A DNA stretch of 64,000 bases from Rosa chinensis (taxonomy: Eukaryota > Streptophyta > Magnoliopsida > Rosales > Rosaceae). Below, in pieces: positions 60,208 through 64,000 of the stretch. The translations under genes were made by a program, and so were the position numbers. Every line of letters begins with the position of its first letter. Position 1 is the first letter of the stretch. The stretch lies in assembly GCF_002994745.2 (NCBI RefSeq), contig NC_037093.1:45054384-45118383 (forward strand). Reading direction: 5' to 3'. The notes under the pieces are model-generated. The model made no database searches. It was not told the DNA's origin and worked only from the letters and a program-made list of their open reading frames with translations.

Positions 60208-61782
60208 CCACTATGTCAATATTGACCGGCTCCATAGAGTCATATATTACATAAGCTTACGAATTAAATTGTCAACAACAAAATAAAACGTAAATGCTCG
60301 TCAGAGCTAACTACACAACAGAAGTCCTTATCAACGGTAAAGTCACAAAAATGGCTTCCTACTGTAAAGCTACAAGGATGCCGCCACCGCTTCAGCCACG
60401 ATTATCCTGACCTGCAAGATTAACCCCTACACCGTTTGAATGGTGTACCGGGTTGCCACACAACAAACCCGGTAAGCTTTTGCAAGCCCGCATGAGTAAA
60501 CTCAAAACCACAAAGTAAAACACATTTTTAAGTCACCTCAACCTAAACACGATATGCACATTTCATGCCTACGGCCATCAATTCCATAACCTTTCATATC
60601 GTGCCTACATAAGTCAACTGGTGACTAAAGCCTCCTGCTCAGATTCTCAACTAGCGTCCCATTACACAAATTCAATCAAACAAGACTTCCTCAAGCAATG
60701 TTTGATGCCATTCTAACGTACTACGGCGAATTCCACTATGTCAATATTGACCGGCTCCATAAAGTCATATATTACATAAGCTTACGAATTAAATTGTCAA
60801 CAACAAAATAAAACGTAAATGCTCGTCAGAGCTAACTACACAACAGAAGTCCTTATCAACGGTAAAGTCACAAAAATGGCTTCCTACTGTAAAGCTACAA
60901 GGATGCCGCCACCGCTTCAGCCACGATTATCCTGACCTGCAAGATTAACCCCTACACCGTTTGAATGGTGTACCGGGTTGCCACACAACAAACCCGGTAA
61001 GCTTTTGCAAGCCCGCATGAGTAAACTCAAAACCACAAAGTAAAACACATTTTTAAGTCACCTCAACCTAAACACGATATGCACATTTCATGCCTACGGC
61101 CATCAATTCCATAACCTTTCATATCGTGCCTACATAAGTCAACTGGTGACTAAAGCCTCCTGCTCAGATTCTCAACTAGCGTCCCATTACACAAATTCAA
61201 TCAAACAAGACTTCCTCAAGCAATGTTTGATGCCATTCTAACGTACTACGGCGAATTCCACTATGTCAATATTGACCGGCTCCATAAAGTCATATATTAC
61301 ATAAGCTTACGAATTAAATTGTCAACAACAAAATAAAACGTAAATGCTCGTCAGAGCTAACTACACAACAGAAGTCCTTATCAACGGTAAAGTCACAAAA
61401 ATGGCTTCCTACTGTAAAGCTACAAGGATGCCGCCACCGCTTCAGCCACGATTATCCTGACCTGCAAGATTAACCCCTACACCGTTTGAATGGTGTACCG
61501 GGTTGCCACACAACAAACCCGGTAAGCTTTTGCAAGCCCGCATGAGTAAACTCAAAACCACAAAGAAAAACACATTTTTAAGTCACCTCAACCTAAACAC
61601 GATATGCACATTTCATGCCTACGGCCATCAATTCCATAACCTTTCATATCGTGCCTACATAAGTCAACTGGTGACTAAAGCCTCCTGCTCAGATTCTCAA
61701 CTAGCGTCCCATTACACAAATTCAATCAAACAAGACTTCCTCAAGCAATGTTTGACGCCATTCTAACGTACTACGGCGAATT
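60208..61782. repeat. Three tandem 525-bp units, nearly identical
   Basis: Units begin at 60208, 60733 and 61258 with CCACTATGTCAATATTGACC. By eye they differ at about one to three bases each (for example CATAGAGT versus CATAAAGT, CAAAGTAAAA versus CAAAGAAAAA in the third, TTTGATGCC versus TTTGACGCC). Each contains a potential hairpin CCGGGTTG...CAAACCCGG. No coding frame runs through the units. High identity shows very recent amplification, or an assembly artefact. Confidence 0.95.
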
Positions 61783-62282
61783 CCAAATCACACTCATTCC
61801 CTCCCCCCCCCTAGGAGCTTTTTGTCATCAACATGACATCAAAGGTGAAAAACAATGAATCACCTTCCTGCAACTTGCAGCCCTCCTGCTGCGCACCTGC
61901 CTGCTGCCAGCCCGCCTGCTGCCAGCCCGCCTGCTGCCAGCCCGCATGCAACCCTCCAGCAGCCTCCCTGCAGCCCGTGCTGCACACCAGCCCGCAGCCC
62001 AGCCCCTGCTGCTAGCCCTGCAGTTCCGCGCACCAGCCCCCTGCCGTAGCCCCTGCTGCCCCAGCCATCTGCCCTCCTGCTCCGCAGTTGCTGCATCCTT
62101 CTAGTGCCCACACCTGCCTACGCCCCTGCCCAGTTCGCCCGCTTGCTACCTGCAGCCGCGCACGCTCCAGCCACCCACCTGCAGATTAAGAAGAAGAAGA
62201 ACATAGGAAAGAAAGAAGGAGATGAACCAGAAGGAAGAAAGAAGACCCGAAAAGAAAAAAAGAAGAAGAAGAAAAAAGGAAG

Positions 62283-62460
62283 GGAGAAGGGCTGGGCCCG
62301 GAAAGAAAAAAAAAGGAGGAAGAAGAAAAAAAAAAGAAGGAGAAGGGCTGGGCCCGGAAAGAAAAAAAAGGAGGAAGAAGAAAAAAAAAAAAAAAAAGGA
62401 GAAGGGCTGGGCCCGAAAAAAAAAAAAAAAAAAAAAGGAAGGGAGAAGGGCAGCCCACCA
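62283..62460. repeat. Purine-rich minisatellite in the Copia copy 2 leader
   Basis: Units starting GGAGAAGGGCTGGGCCCG at 62283, 62339 and 62398, and a diverged GGAGAAGGGCAGCCC at 62442, are separated by poly-A/AAG tracts (periods 56, 59, 44). Copy 1 has only the last unit, so the array expanded in copy 2 or its source. Confidence 0.8.
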
Positions 62461-62678
62461 ACTGCCAATTTCTGACCAGATTCCAACAATCCTAATTTAG
62501 CTACACGCCTGCATCAACACGCGCGTGTCTTCAAGCCAAGAACAATCACGTAAGTTTTTATAATTAAGGTTGCTACTTTCTTGTATTTAAATTCCTTTTA
62601 TTTCCTGCAAATATTGGAATATATGTTGCCAAATGATTTTGATATTTAACAAAGCGGAATTGTGGGGATTCACGCTTA

Positions 62679-62784
62679 ACGAACTAAGAGTGTTCGTATG
62701 AACAAAGAGTGTTCATAATTAAACGAACTAAGAGTGTTCGTGTGAACTAAGAGCGTTCACAATGCTTGGACTAAGAGCGTCCGT
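62679..62784 (+). repeat. Array of five short inverted repeats (hairpins), Copia copy 2
   Basis: Units begin at 62681, 62700, 62725, 62744 and 62768: the same spacing (19, 25, 19, 24) as copy 1. The fourth stem is TGTGAAC/GTTCACA here but TATGAAC/GTTCATA in copy 1, a paired change that keeps the helix. Confidence 0.8.
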
Positions 62785-62946
62785 AAGCATCAAATTGTGA
62801 CCATATTAAAACATCATTGTTTGGTCTAATCCAAAAGAGATTCTTGGAAATTGATTTCTTGGTAGCATAGCTCGGAAATCTTATTGTTTTAGTTTTCGTG
62901 GAAGTTTAACTCCGAAACTAATATATCTTCTCTTCTTATTTTCAGG

Positions 62947-64000
62947 ATGTCGAATGAACCTAGACTCGACTTTCCCATGCTTGACTCAACAGGCTCGGAT
63001 TACCACAGTTGGGTAACCGATGTTGAGAACCATCTCACTTCAAAGGAAATATTACCCATAATCCAGGCACCTAACCCGGATCTTGTGTTCGTGCGAACAC
63101 CTACAAAGCATGCTCAAGCAGTTATCTTGATGCGACGCCATATGGACAAGGCACTCAGATTGGAGTATATGTCGATCAAGAATGCAAGAGAGCTATGGGT
63201 AGCGCTAGAAGAGCGCTTTGGCAATGTCCAAGATTCCCTCCTCCCTGACTTGAAGGTTCAATGGAACAACTTGTGCTTTGCTGATTTCAAGTCTGTTGCT
63301 GAATATAATTCAGAAGCTCTTCGCATACAGTCCATGTTGAGGTTTTGTGGACAACCTCTCACAGAGCAAGAGCTAATTGAGAAAACTCTCTCCACCTTCC
63401 CCGTTTCAGCTATTGTGGTATCAAAGCAATACCGTACTGAAGTCAATGCTGGACGGATCACGAGGTTTCATCAGCTTATCAATGTTATATCTGTAGCTGA
63501 GAAACATGATAACATACTCATGAGGAATTATAATTCAAGGCCTATTGGAACTAAGAGCGTTCATGAGGCGAATTATAATGCACCCAAAGGAGGGCGCAAG
63601 GAGCGGTACCCTAAGAATGGGAGACATGAGGGACGTATGGGCCCATATAACCGCCCTAACCAGGAAGGAAACCGCAAGTTTGGTGTGGATACACGTGGTG
63701 GTAATGCCACACGTGGGAGAGGGGGTCGTGGTATCCCTAGCCGTAATGGTGGCTCAATGGGTCGTGGTGGTGGCACCAACCCTCCTAGGGAACGCCCGCA
63801 ACGTGCACAACGTGCACCTCAATTAAAGGGAGGCAACCACAATGATGAGTGGCATCGATGTGGATCAATTGAGCATTGGTTCAAGCAATGCAAGGCAAGC
63901 GAGGAACTAGCTGAAAGATACAGGGCATATAGGGACCTGAGAGAGCAAGAAGTGTACCTTGCAGAAGAAGAAGAAGATGGTGGAGATGTCAATCTCACCA
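62947..64000 (+). CDS. Copia gag, open to the window edge (351 codons seen)
   Basis: Starts MSNEPRLDFPMLDSTGSDYH at 62947 and stays open to base 64000. UBN2-type gag core (YMSIKNARELWVALEERFGN) at about residues 75-100, then an Arg/Gly-rich basic stretch (GGNATRGRGGRGIPS) and a zinc-knuckle-like CGSIEHWFKQC whose first cysteine is replaced by Trp, then an acidic segment. Gag forms the particle that packages the element RNA. The missing Cys may impair nucleic-acid binding. Pol would lie beyond the window. Confidence 0.82.
   Translation, partial: MSNEPRLDFPMLDSTGSDYHSWVTDVENHLTSKEILPIIQAPNPDLVFVRTPTKHAQAVILMRRHMDKALRLEYMSIKNARELWVALEERFGNVQDSLLPDLKVQWNNLCFADFKSVAEYNSEALRIQSMLRFCGQPLTEQELIEKTLSTFPVSAIVVSKQYRTEVNAGRITRFHQLINVISVAEKHDNILMRNYNSRPIGTKSVHEANYNAPKGGRKERYPKNGRHEGRMGPYNRPNQEGNRKFGVDTRGGNATRGRGGRGIPSRNGGSMGRGGGTNPPRERPQRAQRAPQLKGGNHNDEWHRCGSIEHWFKQCKASEELAERYRAYRDLREQEVYLAEEEEDGGDVNLT

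Larger units (their letters stand above)
61850..64000 (+). mobile_element. Copia retrotransposon copy 2: leader and gag, no 5' LTR, continues past the window
   Basis: From about 61860 the sequence follows the internal region of the 29044-35036 element: GC-rich CTGC leader, purine tract, the ACACGCGCGTGT block, hairpin array and gag. No LTR like the 178-bp one precedes it; homology stops close to the end of the tandem array, so the 5' end is truncated or rearranged. Better preserved than copy 1. Confidence 0.85.

Noticed and set aside
60208..61782. Possible gene or CRISPR in the 525-bp tandem units
   Set aside because: No long conserved frame and unit far too long for CRISPR.
61783..61860. 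5' LTR for Copia copy 2
   Set aside because: No TGTTGAA start, TATA box or CCTACAACA end as in the copy 1 LTR.
62104..62500. Lys-rich and Phe-rich open frames of about 90-120 codons
   Set aside because: Translation of AAG/AAA minisatellite DNA; no domain.

Overview
This window is nuclear DNA of a eudicot plant: genes carry GT-AG introns, intergenic DNA is AT-rich, and plant-specific proteins and transposon families are present. The spread of genes fits a rosid, perhaps Rosaceae, but that is a guess. All exon joins below were made by hand from splice signals and frame; each listed join keeps the reading frame.

Layout. 1-10185: most of an autonomous CACTA (En/Spm) transposon, genes on the minus strand, right terminus inside the window, left end outside it. 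10186-19750: a decayed repeat zone with a promoter-like segment, a broken endogenous pararetrovirus, three TIR elements (one hAT, one MULE-like, one of a local family) and two non-LTR retrotransposon remnants. 20460-28559: two host genes, tail to tail: an HDA19-type histone deacetylase (+) and a CLC-e type chloride channel (-). 29044-35036: a Copia retrotransposon with both 178-bp LTRs and a 5-bp target duplication, but broken genes. 36486-36966: a CLPP3-like pseudogene fragment. 39534-41428: a UDP-xylose transporter-like gene (-). 44192-47230: an AKR2-type ankyrin chaperone gene (-). 48647-50643: a small zinc-ribbon-like gene and an FBL12-type F-box gene on the same strand, with one nucleotide between the stop and the next start. 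51047-51677: a four-exon gene for a 98-residue coiled-coil protein (-). 51800-59433: stacked, partly nested transposons, including a Pack-MULE carrying a bHLH/MYC gene fragment. 60208-61782: three almost identical 525-bp tandem units. 61850-64000: a second copy of the same Copia family, without a 5' LTR but with an open gag frame running off the edge.

The host genes are unrelated housekeeping or regulatory genes (chromatin, plastid anion transport, Golgi nucleotide-sugar transport, outer-membrane protein targeting, ubiquitin ligase), so no functional cluster is implied. The most notable signals are: the 1-nt gap between two unrelated plant coding regions; an array of five hairpins with compensatory changes in the Copia leader, present in both copies with identical spacing; the Pack-MULE with a 9-bp target duplication and captured bHLH gene; and the CACTA element whose two genes look like alternative splice products of one transcript.
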